Positions 46,742 through 58,985 are shown, counted from the first letter of the stretch. The stretch is 64,000 bases of DNA from Cyanobacterium sp. Dongsha4 (GCF_036345015.1 NZ_CP084098.1:3609326-3673325), one strand, 5' to 3'. Made by a program: numbers and translations. The notes: a model not told the origin generated them from the sequence alone.

Positions 46742-47650
46742 ATGAAATTTGAAATTACTGGAAAAGATTTATTTAATTGGTATCAATCAGCGAAAAGAGA
46801 TTGTTTAAATAACAAGATTAATATTAGTGAACTTAATTTATTTATTACAGAATTAACATTTTTAAATAAACTTGATTTACAGTTAAATAATTATCAAAAT
46901 AAAGAATTAATAAGCAGTAAATTTTCCTTAGATAAATTAGAAACAATATGGGATTTGAGGATAACTAAACGTTGTCCTGTTCAATATTTAATTGGTGAGT
47001 GTCATTGGCGTAATTTCACTTTAAAAGTAACTCCTGATGTTTTGATTCCTCGTCCTGAAACAGAGTTAATTATAGACTTAGCCTCAGAAATTACATTTAA
47101 TTATTCTCACTTAAAAACAGGTAACTTTCTTGATTTAGGAACAGGAAGCGGTGCGATCGCACTTGGATTAGCAGAAGCATTTCCCAATAGTCATATTTAT
47201 GCAGTTGATAATAGTAAATCTGCGTTAAAAATTGCTGAAGAAAATGCTCTTAAATACGGTTTTGAATCGAGAGTTAAATTTTGTCATGGTTCTTGGTTTG
47301 ACCCGATAAATGACCTCAAAAACAGCTTTAGCTTGATTGTTTCTAATCCCCCTTATATTCCATCAGAAATGGTATTAGAATTAGAGCCTGAAGTAGTAAA
47401 TCACGAACCAAAAATTGCTTTAGATGGAGGAAAAGACGGTTTAAAAGACATTCGTCATTTAATTGAAAATGCCCCTAATTTTTTAGTAAAAGACGGGTTT
47501 TTAATCCTAGAAATTATGGCAGGACAAGGTAAAATAGTTGAAGATATTTTAAAAAAAAATGGTAATTATAAAAATATTAAAATTGAGTATGATTTAGCCA
47601 GTTTAGATAGATTTGCGATCGCACAGTGCCATTTCGAGATCTACGCTTGA
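46742..47650 (+). CDS. prmC: Peptide chain release factor N5-glutamine methyltransferase PrmC/HemK
   Basis: PrmC methylates the GGQ glutamine of release factors RF1/RF2. The 302-residue protein has the SAM-binding FLDLGTGSGAIALGLAEAFP (about residue 130) and the catalytic NPPYIP motif (SNPPYIPSEM, about 202), preceded by PQ-type RCPVQYLIGECHWRNFTLKVTPDVLIPRPETE. Length is normal. Confidence 0.95.
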   Translation: MKFEITGKDLFNWYQSAKRDCLNNKINISELNLFITELTFLNKLDLQLNNYQNKELISSKFSLDKLETIWDLRITKRCPVQYLIGECHWRNFTLKVTPDVLIPRPETELIIDLASEITFNYSHLKTGNFLDLGTGSGAIALGLAEAFPNSHIYAVDNSKSALKIAEENALKYGFESRVKFCHGSWFDPINDLKNSFSLIVSNPPYIPSEMVLELEPEVVNHEPKIALDGGKDGLKDIRHLIENAPNFLVKDGFLILEIMAGQGKIVEDILKKNGNYKNIKIEYDLASLDRFAIAQCHFEIYA

Positions 47651-47734
47651 GAAGAAATTTAATTAAATACCCTTGTCCGTTGCCTTGTCTTAATTGCTAA
47701 TTACTTATTCCTAATTGCCCTTTTCCTTATCAAA
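47651..47734. repeat. Short TTGCCTTGTC/AATTGC word cluster
   Basis: An 84-nt convergent gap made of CCTTGTCCGTTGCCTTGTC and AATTGCTAATTAC-type words, the same family as the gap at 44566. No gene. Confidence 0.5.
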
Positions 47735-48136
47735 TCAAGTATTATTAATTATTTTAATTGTTGGAAAATAAAGATTATTCTCTAGCTGTTTATTAAGCAA
47801 ATTTTGATAAAAAATACTGACAGAATCGGGAACAATTTGCTGTAAAGCTAACAATAAATCATAACTTTCCTCTACCAATTTATCCACATTAATATCTAAA
47901 TATTCAGGCTCATATTCCCTTAATTTACGGATACCTTCCCCTAACAAAATTACTGCCCCTTTCCAATTAATATTAGTTAAATGGTAGCAACCTACTGCCA
48001 CTTGTAAAATACCTTGATAAAATGTTTTATCGGGTTCAACGGATTCCATCCAGATCGCTTCTAGGGTATCATGACAATCATAAAATTTTTGTTGATTAAA
48101 CTCAGCGATCGCTTTTTGTAACTCAATATTGTCCAT
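47735..48136 (-). CDS. DUF309 family protein
   Basis: The 133-residue helical protein (AIAEFNQQKFYDCHDTLEAIWMESVEPDKTFYQGILQVAVGCYHLTN...) has the DUF309 signature FN...FY.CH..LE..W, followed by QG..Q.AV..YH. The function of this family is unknown. It converges with prmC and is divergent from the ClC gene with ~92 nt between. Confidence 0.9.
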   Translation of the reverse strand: MDNIELQKAIAEFNQQKFYDCHDTLEAIWMESVEPDKTFYQGILQVAVGCYHLTNINWKGAVILLGEGIRKLREYEPEYLDINVDKLVEESYDLLLALQQIVPDSVSIFYQNLLNKQLENNLYFPTIKIINNT

Positions 48137-48228
48137 ATATTTTAACTTTTAGGTTTTGGGCAACAATTTATCATTCACAATTCTCTAATACCCTAACATT
48201 ACTAATAGCTAATTAATAAATCTCTGTC

Positions 48229-50877
48229 GTGGACAGCTTACCATTTCTGAAAACAGTAGTTCAAGGGCTAAACTGGTTCAAATCTCAACATTTTGCCCGA
48301 AACGCAATTTCTACTCGCTATGCCCTAGCGGAAGCCTGTCTAATCGGTATTTTTTCTGCGTTAGCCGCTTTGCTGTTAAAAGAAGGCATTAATTTTTTAG
48401 GCACTTATCGCTTACATCTAGTTAGCCAATGGGGTGCAATATATGTATTACCTCTATTTGGTTTAATCTTAGGTGGGATGGCAGGTTTTTTTGTAGAATC
48501 TATTTCCCCTAGTGCCGCAGGTGGAGGAGTACCACAAATTAAAGCCGCTTTAGCTAGAGCAAAAGTGCCCTTATCTTTTCGAGTAGCATTAGCCAAAATT
48601 ATTGGTACAATTTTAGTATTAGGAGCAGGATTAACCCTCGGAAGAAGAGCTCCAACAGTGCATATTGGTGCAGCCTTAGCAGGTGAATTAACTCGTTATG
48701 TGCCTACTTCTCCTGAGCATCGCCGTCAGATGATAGCGGCGGGGGCGGCGGCAGGTTTAGCGGCAGGTTTCAACACTCCTATTGCTGGTGTAATGTTTGT
48801 GGTTGAGGAGTTAATGAGGGATATATCTAATTTAACTCTTGAAACCGCTATTGTTGCTTCTTTTACGGGGGCTGTTGTTTCCTTAATTTTAGAGTCTTCA
48901 AATTTACAGTTACCAAATCGCATTCTTAATATAGATGGTTTGGTTTTTCTTCCTAGTGATATTCCCTTCTATATTGTTTTAGGAATGATTGCTGGAATTT
49001 TGGGAGCATTATTTAATCGCAGTGTCTTATTAAGTTTACGCTGGAATGAAACATTAAAAATACCTTTAGCTTTGAGAATTGGTTTAGCAGGATTAATTTC
49101 AGGGGTAATAATTGCACTATTGCCCTCTTTTTTTCAGAATAATGCTGGAATTAGAGAATTTTTGATTCGAGGAGAATTGACAACCCCACAAATTGCCCTC
49201 GTTTTTGTTTCCCATTATATTCTTACCATTATCGCCGCAGGTAGTGGGGCTCCGGGGGGATTATTTGCTCCGGCCTTAATTATGGGTTCGGCTTTGGGTT
49301 ATTTAATTGGTGATTTTGAGGGTTATATTTCTGGCACTGTGGCAACTCCTACATTTTCTTTGGTAGGAATGGGAGCTTTATTTACAGGGGTTGTGAGAGT
49401 TCCAGTGACGGCGATTATCATTGTGTTTGAATTGAATGCTAATTTTAATTTAGTATTGCCTTTAATGATTAGTTGTGCTGTTGCTTATATCAGTGCCGAG
49501 ACTCTTGAAAGTGGTTCTATTTATCGCTATTTACTCCGCAATATGGGCATGGAATTGGAAGAAACGGAAGATGACTATTCTTCGGAAAATAACTTTCTAG
49601 CTCATTTAACTGCCGAGGATGTGATGCAATCTCAGGTGGAAACGGTTGCTCCTGATTTGACGGTAGCGCAACTATTAGAGTTAATGAGTGTTTCTCATCA
49701 TCGTGGCTTTCCTGTAGTTAAGGATGGTAAGTTAGTGGGTATTGTCACTCAATCTGATTTGGTGAAAATTAATGCGGGAAAAAATCAAATTTCCATCGGT
49801 GAAATTATGACTAAAAATCCTGTGGTAATTAATGCGGATGCTAATTTAACAGATGTTTTATATTTACTCAATCGCTATCAATTATCTCGTTTACCTGTTT
49901 TAGAAAATGCTCGTTTGGTGGGTATTATTACTCGCACGGATATTATTCGGGCGGAGGTTAATGAGTTAAAGCCTGAAGTAACGGGAAAACAAAATAAATT
50001 CTATACTATTTATCAAACTTCTTCTCCTGCCGTGGGTAAGGGTTGTATTTTAGTGCCTATCGCTCCTGATGATGATTTTCGGGCTTTATTTAAAATTGCT
50101 AGTGCGATCGCATCCCAACGTCATTATGAGTTAGAATTTGTACAGGTAATCAAAGTACCAAAATATCAAGACCCTCATACAATTAAAGTAGATGCTAGAA
50201 GCGCCCGTCATTTAATGCACACCCTCGAAAGAATGGGGCGAAAAAAGAAAATTCCTACCCATACTCGTATTGTTGTGGCTCATTATCGCAGTGGGGTGGT
50301 GTTAGATATTATTAAACATAAACATATCAACATTTTGCTAATGGGATGGAAACAAAATCATCATGGGCAGGAGTTTATTTTCTCTCGTATGATTGATAGC
50401 CTGATTAATAAAGCTGAATGTGAGTTAATTTTGGTGAAACTGGGCAAAAAACAACAGTATTATCCTTATGCTTCTCCTGATTCAGGGGGGTTTGTCTTAC
50501 CTATGGGGGGAGGGCCTAATGTGCAAGAAGGGTTAAAATTAGTCCCTGCGTTAATGAATATTTATGACAGAAAAACCTTACCTACTGTCTGGTTAACAAA
50601 AGTTCACTCTCCTGAAAAAACGAATATCAATTTACGTTACCTACAAAGTGCGGCTAGGCAATTACAAAAATACATTAATACAGAAATTCATGTTTTACCC
50701 CTTGCTTCCACTTCTATTGTTTCGGCTATTATTCAAGTAGCAGAAGTGCATAATTCTCAACTGGTGATTTTAGGGGCTTCCCGAGATAGTCTTTTAAAAC
50801 AAGCATATAAAGGCAATATACCAGAAGCGATCGCAAATAGGTTAGACACAACAGTAATTATTGTCAGACTACCATAG
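48229..50877 (+). CDS. ClC-family chloride channel/antiporter with CBS and Usp domains
   Basis: 882 residues from a GTG start. The ClC core (about 30-440) shows AGGGVPQIK (98-105; family GSGIP), GRRAPTVHIGA (138-148; family GREGPxV), NTPIAGVMFVVEEL and SGAPGGLFAPALIMGS. Two CBS domains follow (about 465-580; TAEDVMQSQVETVAPDLTVAQLLELM, ITKNPVV-like), then two universal-stress-protein-like modules (about 595-735 and 745-882; VHSPEK, SRDSLLKQAYKGNIPEAIANRLDTTVIIVR). The gating glutamate of the GREGP motif is Arg140 here. Anion transport is inferred from the family; adenine-nucleotide control is likely via CBS. Confidence 0.9.
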   Translation: MDSLPFLKTVVQGLNWFKSQHFARNAISTRYALAEACLIGIFSALAALLLKEGINFLGTYRLHLVSQWGAIYVLPLFGLILGGMAGFFVESISPSAAGGGVPQIKAALARAKVPLSFRVALAKIIGTILVLGAGLTLGRRAPTVHIGAALAGELTRYVPTSPEHRRQMIAAGAAAGLAAGFNTPIAGVMFVVEELMRDISNLTLETAIVASFTGAVVSLILESSNLQLPNRILNIDGLVFLPSDIPFYIVLGMIAGILGALFNRSVLLSLRWNETLKIPLALRIGLAGLISGVIIALLPSFFQNNAGIREFLIRGELTTPQIALVFVSHYILTIIAAGSGAPGGLFAPALIMGSALGYLIGDFEGYISGTVATPTFSLVGMGALFTGVVRVPVTAIIIVFELNANFNLVLPLMISCAVAYISAETLESGSIYRYLLRNMGMELEETEDDYSSENNFLAHLTAEDVMQSQVETVAPDLTVAQLLELMSVSHHRGFPVVKDGKLVGIVTQSDLVKINAGKNQISIGEIMTKNPVVINADANLTDVLYLLNRYQLSRLPVLENARLVGIITRTDIIRAEVNELKPEVTGKQNKFYTIYQTSSPAVGKGCILVPIAPDDDFRALFKIASAIASQRHYELEFVQVIKVPKYQDPHTIKVDARSARHLMHTLERMGRKKKIPTHTRIVVAHYRSGVVLDIIKHKHINILLMGWKQNHHGQEFIFSRMIDSLINKAECELILVKLGKKQQYYPYASPDSGGFVLPMGGGPNVQEGLKLVPALMNIYDRKTLPTVWLTKVHSPEKTNINLRYLQSAARQLQKYINTEIHVLPLASTSIVSAIIQVAEVHNSQLVILGASRDSLLKQAYKGNIPEAIANRLDTTVIIVRLP

Positions 50878-50975
50878 AATTTCAAAGTTAGTAAATATTT
50901 AATTATCAAGTAAAAAAGGGATAATCTATTTAGCTTTCCAAGTTCCACCATCATGAAATTTAGTCTAAAGTATAG

Positions 50976-53900
50976 TTAAAATTCAAGATTTATAATTAAA
51001 TCGTTAAAATCTCGATCGCCCCCATTGGGCAAATCTTCAAAGCCAAAAGCATTATCAGCTAATAAACGAATATGGTCTAAATTGTCGCTGTTTGCCCTCA
51101 GAAAGGGAAAATATACCTCGGCTAAACCGTTTAAAGCATCTTCAAAACCACCATTACTAATGATAAATGGTGCAAATAATTTACCTCCCTCCAAAAAACC
51201 AGAAATAGTATTTGTTTGTTGATTTGCTACTTGTATTAAGTCCAGACTTTGCACCCGATTTTCTAGGGCTTTTTGCTTGTAATTAGCACTTTCAGGGGAA
51301 ACTCCTTCTACACTACCTAATAAATCATCAATGGTATAAAAACCGACTAAATTATCAAAGACTGCTTCTCTATAAACGGAAACATCAACGGAAACAGAGC
51401 CTTCTAATTGTCTTAAATCAATTATTTCAGAAGATTCTTTTTCTTTGATCACTGATGTGTTAGAGGTATTATTATTTCCACTACTAACAGAAAATGTCAT
51501 CTCGTCATAAATAGACTTATTTTCCTCGGTTTGCCATGCTAAGTTAAATCTATCATCCGTCAAAATAGTTATTTCTAAAGGATTGAAGTTTTGGTCGTTA
51601 AAAGTTAAACCCAAAAAGACTTGGCTACTGTCAGCATTTCCTTTGATGACATCTTGGGTTGTGGCATTTTTCACAAAGAAAAAGACGATGCGGTCACCGA
51701 AGGTGCGGCTACGCCGATCGCCTCCTTGTAAATTTCCTAATGTTCGAGTTAATTGAGTTTGTTGAAAACCGTTAGGTAAATTGTTTAAAGCGGAGAAAAT
51801 TACTTGACTTTGAGACAATGCTTCTGGTAAATATTCTTCATCACTGGGGTTTAATTGTTTGCCTTGGGAATCCGTGATTGTACCTTGTTCATTTTCAACA
51901 ATGAAAAAACCAACCTCATTTACATATTCAGAATTTGCACCAACCAATTGAAAATTCAGTTCACTAGCATTAGAGTTACTGAGGATGGAAAAAATATCAT
52001 TATTAAGTCGTTGTAATTGTGTTTCTGGATTGACTACATCAACGGAAAAGAAATCGTGATTATTATTGATGTTTTCATCATAAGCGGGGTGAGTGACTCC
52101 CACACGGCTGGTGAAATTGCCAGAGGTAGTGGGCATTATTTCCATATCGATGATTTGCGTTTCATTTGCCCCTAAACTATCAATTTTAAATGTTAGTTCT
52201 TGTCCATTTTGTTTTACAACGGGTTCACTAGCAGATATAAATGTGGCATTTTCTCCCAAAGTATTAATAATGGTTAAATCCGTTGCACTGCGATCGCTCA
52301 TGTTTGTCAATTCTAATTGATAACGGAAAGGTTGATTGATAACTGCTTTTTGAGAAGATAATATTTGTTCTAAAGAAACATCTATGCTTTCTGTAATGGT
52401 GATATGTTCAGAGGCATAAACTAAAACAGGCTCATTATATTCGTCCACTGCCCTTCCATAAATGAAATAGTTACCCGGAGCAATTCCTTTGGTATCCCAA
52501 CTAAAAGAGTTTCCATCTTCAGGCAAACTATGACCAATCAGTAAACCGTCAAAACCTTGATTATCCCGATCAAGAAAGAAAGAAACCGTTGCATCCGAGT
52601 CCACATCTTCTAATTGATAGGGAATATTCACGGTAGAACTTTCCTCTAACATCATGGGAGATTCTATTATTAAAGTTGGTTTCTCCGTTTCTCCAAGCAT
52701 AGCATGGTAAAAAACTTCCCCAATTTGAGGTAGGAAAGTCTCCTCTACTTTTATATCCCAAACTCCCGCCGTAGGATTATTAACCTTGACAACTTTTCCC
52801 TCGGCATAGGTAAGGGAGTCAACAATTTCAATGCCATTAGCCGCAAATTCTTCTTCGCTTAAAAAGTCACCATCAGGGGTTTCAATAACAATTTCCACAT
52901 CATTAACCGCATTTTCCCAAGTGGCTTCTAAAAATAGAGATTCCGTACCTTCAAAAATAGTCCAACTACCAGTTTCCAAGGCAGGAGGATGTCCAATTGC
53001 CCTTATATCACCATCAAAAGATACTTCTATACCTGCAGTGCCAAATATGGGAATGTGACCCCAAAAAGCAACAAAATCATTGGAGTTATTACCGTCATTA
53101 ATAAACTGGAAAGCATAATCGGCGGTAAGACTTTTCCCTCCCACAAAGGGAATTGTAAAATCACCAATTTTTTTAGGAATATTAATAGAAACATTACCAT
53201 CGATTACAACATCGAAATTGGAGTTGAGAAGAAAGCTATCACTACTGGTAATTAATCCGCTAAAAATATCGAGATCAACATTAGCTGAGATAGTTTTACT
53301 ACGAGCGTCTATGATTAAATCACCGTCTCCTTTAGCGATTTTGGGATCAAACAAGTCAATAGTTGCCGCTAAAGCCAAAACTTCCGATGTGTAAAGAATA
53401 TCTCCTTGTATGGAAATAAAACTTTCTAAGTCAACACTATTATTCTCCACTCCTAAAAAACTCGGCACAGGAATACTACCTCCATCCGGAATATCAGCAT
53501 CTATGTGTATATCTCCAATAAATACGGGTTGTGAGGTTTGTATTTTTCCATTTGCCTCTACTGCCTGAAAAATATAGTAACGTCTATCTGAAACCTGAAC
53601 CTCACGCAATATTTCTTCTTCAGAACTTGTTACTAAACTATCGCTATATTTTTCCTGTAAGGATTGTAAAAGTTCTTCGGGATTTTGATTGTCCACTTTC
53701 ACAATATCAATGGGAACAGGGATAGATTCTAATTTTTCGTAAACAATGAACTCTTGAATAGAACTCATGTCAGTAAATTTACTATCTTCTTGGATAATAG
53801 CCTCAGCAATTTTCGTTCCCTCACTTCCGAGAATTGTACTGGCTAAATCTACTTGGGCATTAGCTTGGGCAATGATATTTTCTACATCTCCCCCAAAACC

Positions 53901-54824
53901 ATTGAGAGTTACACCTTCAAACAAGGGAATACCATTTTCGGCATCTAATTGAAATGCGATCGCATCTAATCTACCATCAACAAAAGAAATATCTCCGCCT
54001 AATTGAATTCCATCGGGAATATCTAAAATTGCCTTAGCAGAAAGAGTATCATTAACCGTGTCAATATCTAGAGAAAATTGCTTAATTTCTAAAACATCCT
54101 CAACAATGACTAAATCAGATACAGAAACATCACCATTAACGGATAAAACTGGATTCGCGTCTGGGTTAATCGTAATAAATCCGGGAGGGGCAAAATCAGC
54201 CGTAATACTGGTGTTGGTATCAGGAATAATACCAATTAAGGAAGCATCCCCCTGAAGAACAAAAAATTCTGGATTGTCTGAAATATCGAGGGAGAGATTA
54301 TCTGTTTCTAGGGTAAGACTACCTAAGCTAGATTGTTTTTGTCCAAATAATGCTATCTCACCCCCATTTAAACTAAATCCTTGAGAATTAATGACGATAA
54401 AATTGTTTCCTTCAATAGCAATGCTTTCTCCTCCGAGAATGTCGGGTAAAGTGATACTTCCCTGTACTTGTAAACCTGCTGAAGTCAGGATAAGAGAACT
54501 TAAATCAACATTAAAACCACTAACATTTAGTTTAGAGGTGATATTATTCCAGATAGCTTGAAGTTGACTACCCTCAGAAAAACTGGCAGTGCCTGAAAAA
54601 AGTTCGATCGCATCTCCACTAATCTCGGTGGAAACATCTCCATTGACTGTAATGGTCTTGGTGTTTAAATTAAGAGTTACTTGTCCTTGAATTTTTAAAA
54701 TTTCTTGATTATTAATGGCAATAGCAATCGTATCGTTAAGGGACGTTTGCAGTAAATTATCATCATTGTTAATAGCACTAAAGTTCCCTGTAACTTCAAA
54801 CAATCCAAAATTTTCAGTAATCAT
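50976..54824 (-). CDS. Large repeat-rich protein with a DUF11-like domain and C-terminal DUF4114
   Basis: 1282 residues, very rich in Ser, Thr, Asn and Asp, with no cysteine clusters and no signal peptide (starts MITENFGLFEVTGNFSAINN). The first ~650 residues are beta-strand repeats (VTLNLNTKTITVNGDVST-like). A CARDB/DUF11-like domain covers about 840-930 (VINQPFRYQLELTNMSDRSATDL). The C-terminus is a DUF4114 domain ending FGFEDLPNGGDRDFNDLIINLEF. The likely context is cell-surface or type-I-secreted proteins of cyanobacteria. An in-frame stop 13 codons upstream of the ATG fixes the start. A 24-nt repeat interrupts it at 51691. Confidence 0.85.
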   Translation of the reverse strand: MITENFGLFEVTGNFSAINNDDNLLQTSLNDTIAIAINNQEILKIQGQVTLNLNTKTITVNGDVSTEISGDAIELFSGTASFSEGSQLQAIWNNITSKLNVSGFNVDLSSLILTSAGLQVQGSITLPDILGGESIAIEGNNFIVINSQGFSLNGGEIALFGQKQSSLGSLTLETDNLSLDISDNPEFFVLQGDASLIGIIPDTNTSITADFAPPGFITINPDANPVLSVNGDVSVSDLVIVEDVLEIKQFSLDIDTVNDTLSAKAILDIPDGIQLGGDISFVDGRLDAIAFQLDAENGIPLFEGVTLNGFGGDVENIIAQANAQVDLASTILGSEGTKIAEAIIQEDSKFTDMSSIQEFIVYEKLESIPVPIDIVKVDNQNPEELLQSLQEKYSDSLVTSSEEEILREVQVSDRRYYIFQAVEANGKIQTSQPVFIGDIHIDADIPDGGSIPVPSFLGVENNSVDLESFISIQGDILYTSEVLALAATIDLFDPKIAKGDGDLIIDARSKTISANVDLDIFSGLITSSDSFLLNSNFDVVIDGNVSINIPKKIGDFTIPFVGGKSLTADYAFQFINDGNNSNDFVAFWGHIPIFGTAGIEVSFDGDIRAIGHPPALETGSWTIFEGTESLFLEATWENAVNDVEIVIETPDGDFLSEEEFAANGIEIVDSLTYAEGKVVKVNNPTAGVWDIKVEETFLPQIGEVFYHAMLGETEKPTLIIESPMMLEESSTVNIPYQLEDVDSDATVSFFLDRDNQGFDGLLIGHSLPEDGNSFSWDTKGIAPGNYFIYGRAVDEYNEPVLVYASEHITITESIDVSLEQILSSQKAVINQPFRYQLELTNMSDRSATDLTIINTLGENATFISASEPVVKQNGQELTFKIDSLGANETQIIDMEIMPTTSGNFTSRVGVTHPAYDENINNNHDFFSVDVVNPETQLQRLNNDIFSILSNSNASELNFQLVGANSEYVNEVGFFIVENEQGTITDSQGKQLNPSDEEYLPEALSQSQVIFSALNNLPNGFQQTQLTRTLGNLQGGDRRSRTFGDRIVFFFVKNATTQDVIKGNADSSQVFLGLTFNDQNFNPLEITILTDDRFNLAWQTEENKSIYDEMTFSVSSGNNNTSNTSVIKEKESSEIIDLRQLEGSVSVDVSVYREAVFDNLVGFYTIDDLLGSVEGVSPESANYKQKALENRVQSLDLIQVANQQTNTISGFLEGGKLFAPFIISNGGFEDALNGLAEVYFPFLRANSDNLDHIRLLADNAFGFEDLPNGGDRDFNDLIINLEF
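51691..51714. repeat. 24-nt element inserted in frame within a HIP1 site (copy 2)
   Basis: The surrounding plus-strand bases read GATG | 24 nt | CGATCGCC. Removing the 24 nt joins GATG to CGATCGCC and restores a perfect HIP1 octamer GCGATCGC. On the coding strand the element adds eight residues (GGD RRSRTFGD R), duplicating a GD-R pattern. It shares 23 of 26 bases with 9468-9493. Confidence 0.6.
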
Positions 54825-54964
54825 AATGGCTCTTCTACATTGAGTAGAGTAAATTAATAATTAAAAACTCTTAGAGTCTTGATTGAGTATTTGATTAAGT
54901 CTAAAAAAATTGATTTTTTATAACAATTGCATTTTTAAGATCATCAAAGCCTTATAAATTTTGT

Positions 54965-55163
54965 ATGAATATTATAACTACTGTAGAAAAGCCAGCAGGG
55001 CATCAGGTAATATTTTTGCCAACATATTCTCCCGACTTTAATGATATTGAACATGATTTTAGCGCATTAAAAAGGGCAAGAATGTATAGTAAAGAAGATG
55101 TTAGTCTGGCGGAGTTTGACAAAATAGGGATAACAAATGAACAATTAAGAGACATAAATAAAA
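54965..55163 (+). pseudogene. IS630-family transposase remnant (C-terminal part)
   Basis: The frame encodes AGHQVIFLPTYSPDFNDIEHDFSALKRARMY, the catalytic-Glu end of the IS630/Tc1 DDE domain. Only about 60 residues of the ~340-residue transposase are present. The upstream half is missing and the downstream tail runs straight into the IS1 element at 55164, so it is inactive. Confidence 0.8.
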
Positions 55164-55953
55164 GAGAGTATCAATTAAGTAATGTTATGATATAGACTGA
55201 TCCTATCATCATTAATTAACCATGTCTCATCAATGCCCTCGATGTCATAATACTAAAATCATCAAAAACGGTTTTGCTCGTGGTCAACAAAGGTTTAAAT
55301 GTAAGCACTGTAACTATCAGTTCACCACTGATAAGATTGATCGAGGTAAACCTATGTGGATGAAACTAGAAACAGCAATTCTGTATTGCAGTGGAATGTC
55401 TATGAATTCGATCGCAAAGCTTCTCAATGTTTCTGCTCAGACTATTTTAAATTGGATTAGAGCTTTGGCACTAGAAAATTATGAAAAGCCTGAACCCTGC
55501 GAAGCGGTGGTTGTGGAACTAGATGAACTTTGGCATTTTATAGAGTCAAAAAAAACAAGTTATGGATCTGGAAAGCTTATGACCGTAATACTAACAGACT
55601 TATCGACTGGGAATTGGGAAAGCGTGATAGTGAAACCCTCAAAAAACTTTTAATTAGATTACTAAAATGGGATGTAACAGTCTACTGTACTGATGATTGG
55701 AAACCGTACCAAGAGTTATTATCTAAACATCCAGATGCGTATCATGTGATGACAAAAAGCGAAACTATAGCCATAGAAAGAAATAATTCCGATAATCGTC
55801 ATTGGTTTGCTCGCTTTCATAGAAAAACAAAAGTAGTATCAAAATCAATAGAAATGGTGGATTTAACAATGGGACTATTTGCAAAATTTAGAGTAAATGG
55901 AACGATCGATTCGTTAATAAATCAAAGACTAACATTACTTAGTTGAAGCTCTC
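55164..55953 (+). mobile_element. IS1-family insertion sequence, apparently intact
   Basis: A 790-bp element. The terminal inverted repeats start GAGAGTATCAATTAAGTAAT at 55164 and match the reverse complement of the right end (GAGAGCTTCAACTAAGTAAT) with 3 mismatches over ~24 bp. Flanking 8-bp sequences AAATAAAA (55156-55163) and GAATAAAA (55954-55961) look like a target duplication with one change. It contains the IS1 transposase with its frameshift site. Size and layout (start ~58 nt from the left end) match IS1 (~770 bp). Confidence 0.82.
55222..55946 (+). CDS. IS1-family transposase made by -1 frameshifting (InsA-InsB')
   Basis: Frame 1 (55222-55653) starts with a zinc-finger-like MSHQCPRCHNTKIIKNGF...RFKCKHC and a helix-turn-helix, and ends VVVELDELWHFIESKK. 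The catalytic part continues in the -1 frame (to 55946) as NKLWIWKAYDRNTNRLIDWELG...DVTVYCTDDWKPYQ. The switch point is A8C at 55548-55556 (...TCAAAAAAAACAAG), equivalent to the A6C programmed -1 frameshift of IS1. The combined product is about 240 residues. The DDE residues (DEL, TDDW, and a Glu in the KSETIAIERNN region) look intact. Confidence 0.85.
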
Positions 55954-55956
55954 GAA

Positions 55957-55990
55957 TAAAAAAATCACCTACACAATGTGAGGTGATTCT
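55957..55990 (-). terminator. Rho-independent terminator of the rRNA operon
   Basis: Read on the minus strand, AATCACCT and AGGTGATT form an 8-bp stem (55981-55988 with 55963-55970), extended by CACA/TGTG pairing, followed by a 7-T tract (55958-55964). It lies ~50 nt after the 5S 3' end and directly next to the IS1 right end. Confidence 0.85.
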
Positions 55991-56040
55991 TTGTCTTTGA
56001 TGTTTCGATGAAAGATAGAATTGTAAAGAATGAATGTTGA

Positions 56041-56157
56041 AGCTGGCATGGAACTATTGTCCCACTCGGTCTCCCAAGCAGTATCGTCGCCGCTACTATG
56101 TTTCACCCACGAGTTCGGGATGGTTCGTAGTGGTTCCATAATGCTAATCACACCAGC
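56041..56157 (-). rRNA. rrf: 5S ribosomal RNA
   Basis: The minus-strand sequence (about 117 nt) shows the 5S helix I pair AGCTGG(T/C)/GCCAGCT ends and the conserved core CATCCCGAACTCGTGGGTGAA, then GGGAGACCGAGTGGGACAAT. It follows 23S by ~54 nt. Ends are approximate by a few bases. Confidence 0.93.
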
Positions 56158-56210
56158 TATACTCTCGAAGGAACAACCTTCAAGACTGCATAGAATTTTA
56201 TAGTTCCTTA

Positions 56211-58985
<2,775 letters not shown>

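Noticed and set aside
55222-55653. IS1 transposase as a frameshifted pseudogene
   Set aside because: The break falls exactly at an A8C slippery run and in the -1 direction, as in programmed IS1 frameshifting, and both ends of the element are intact.
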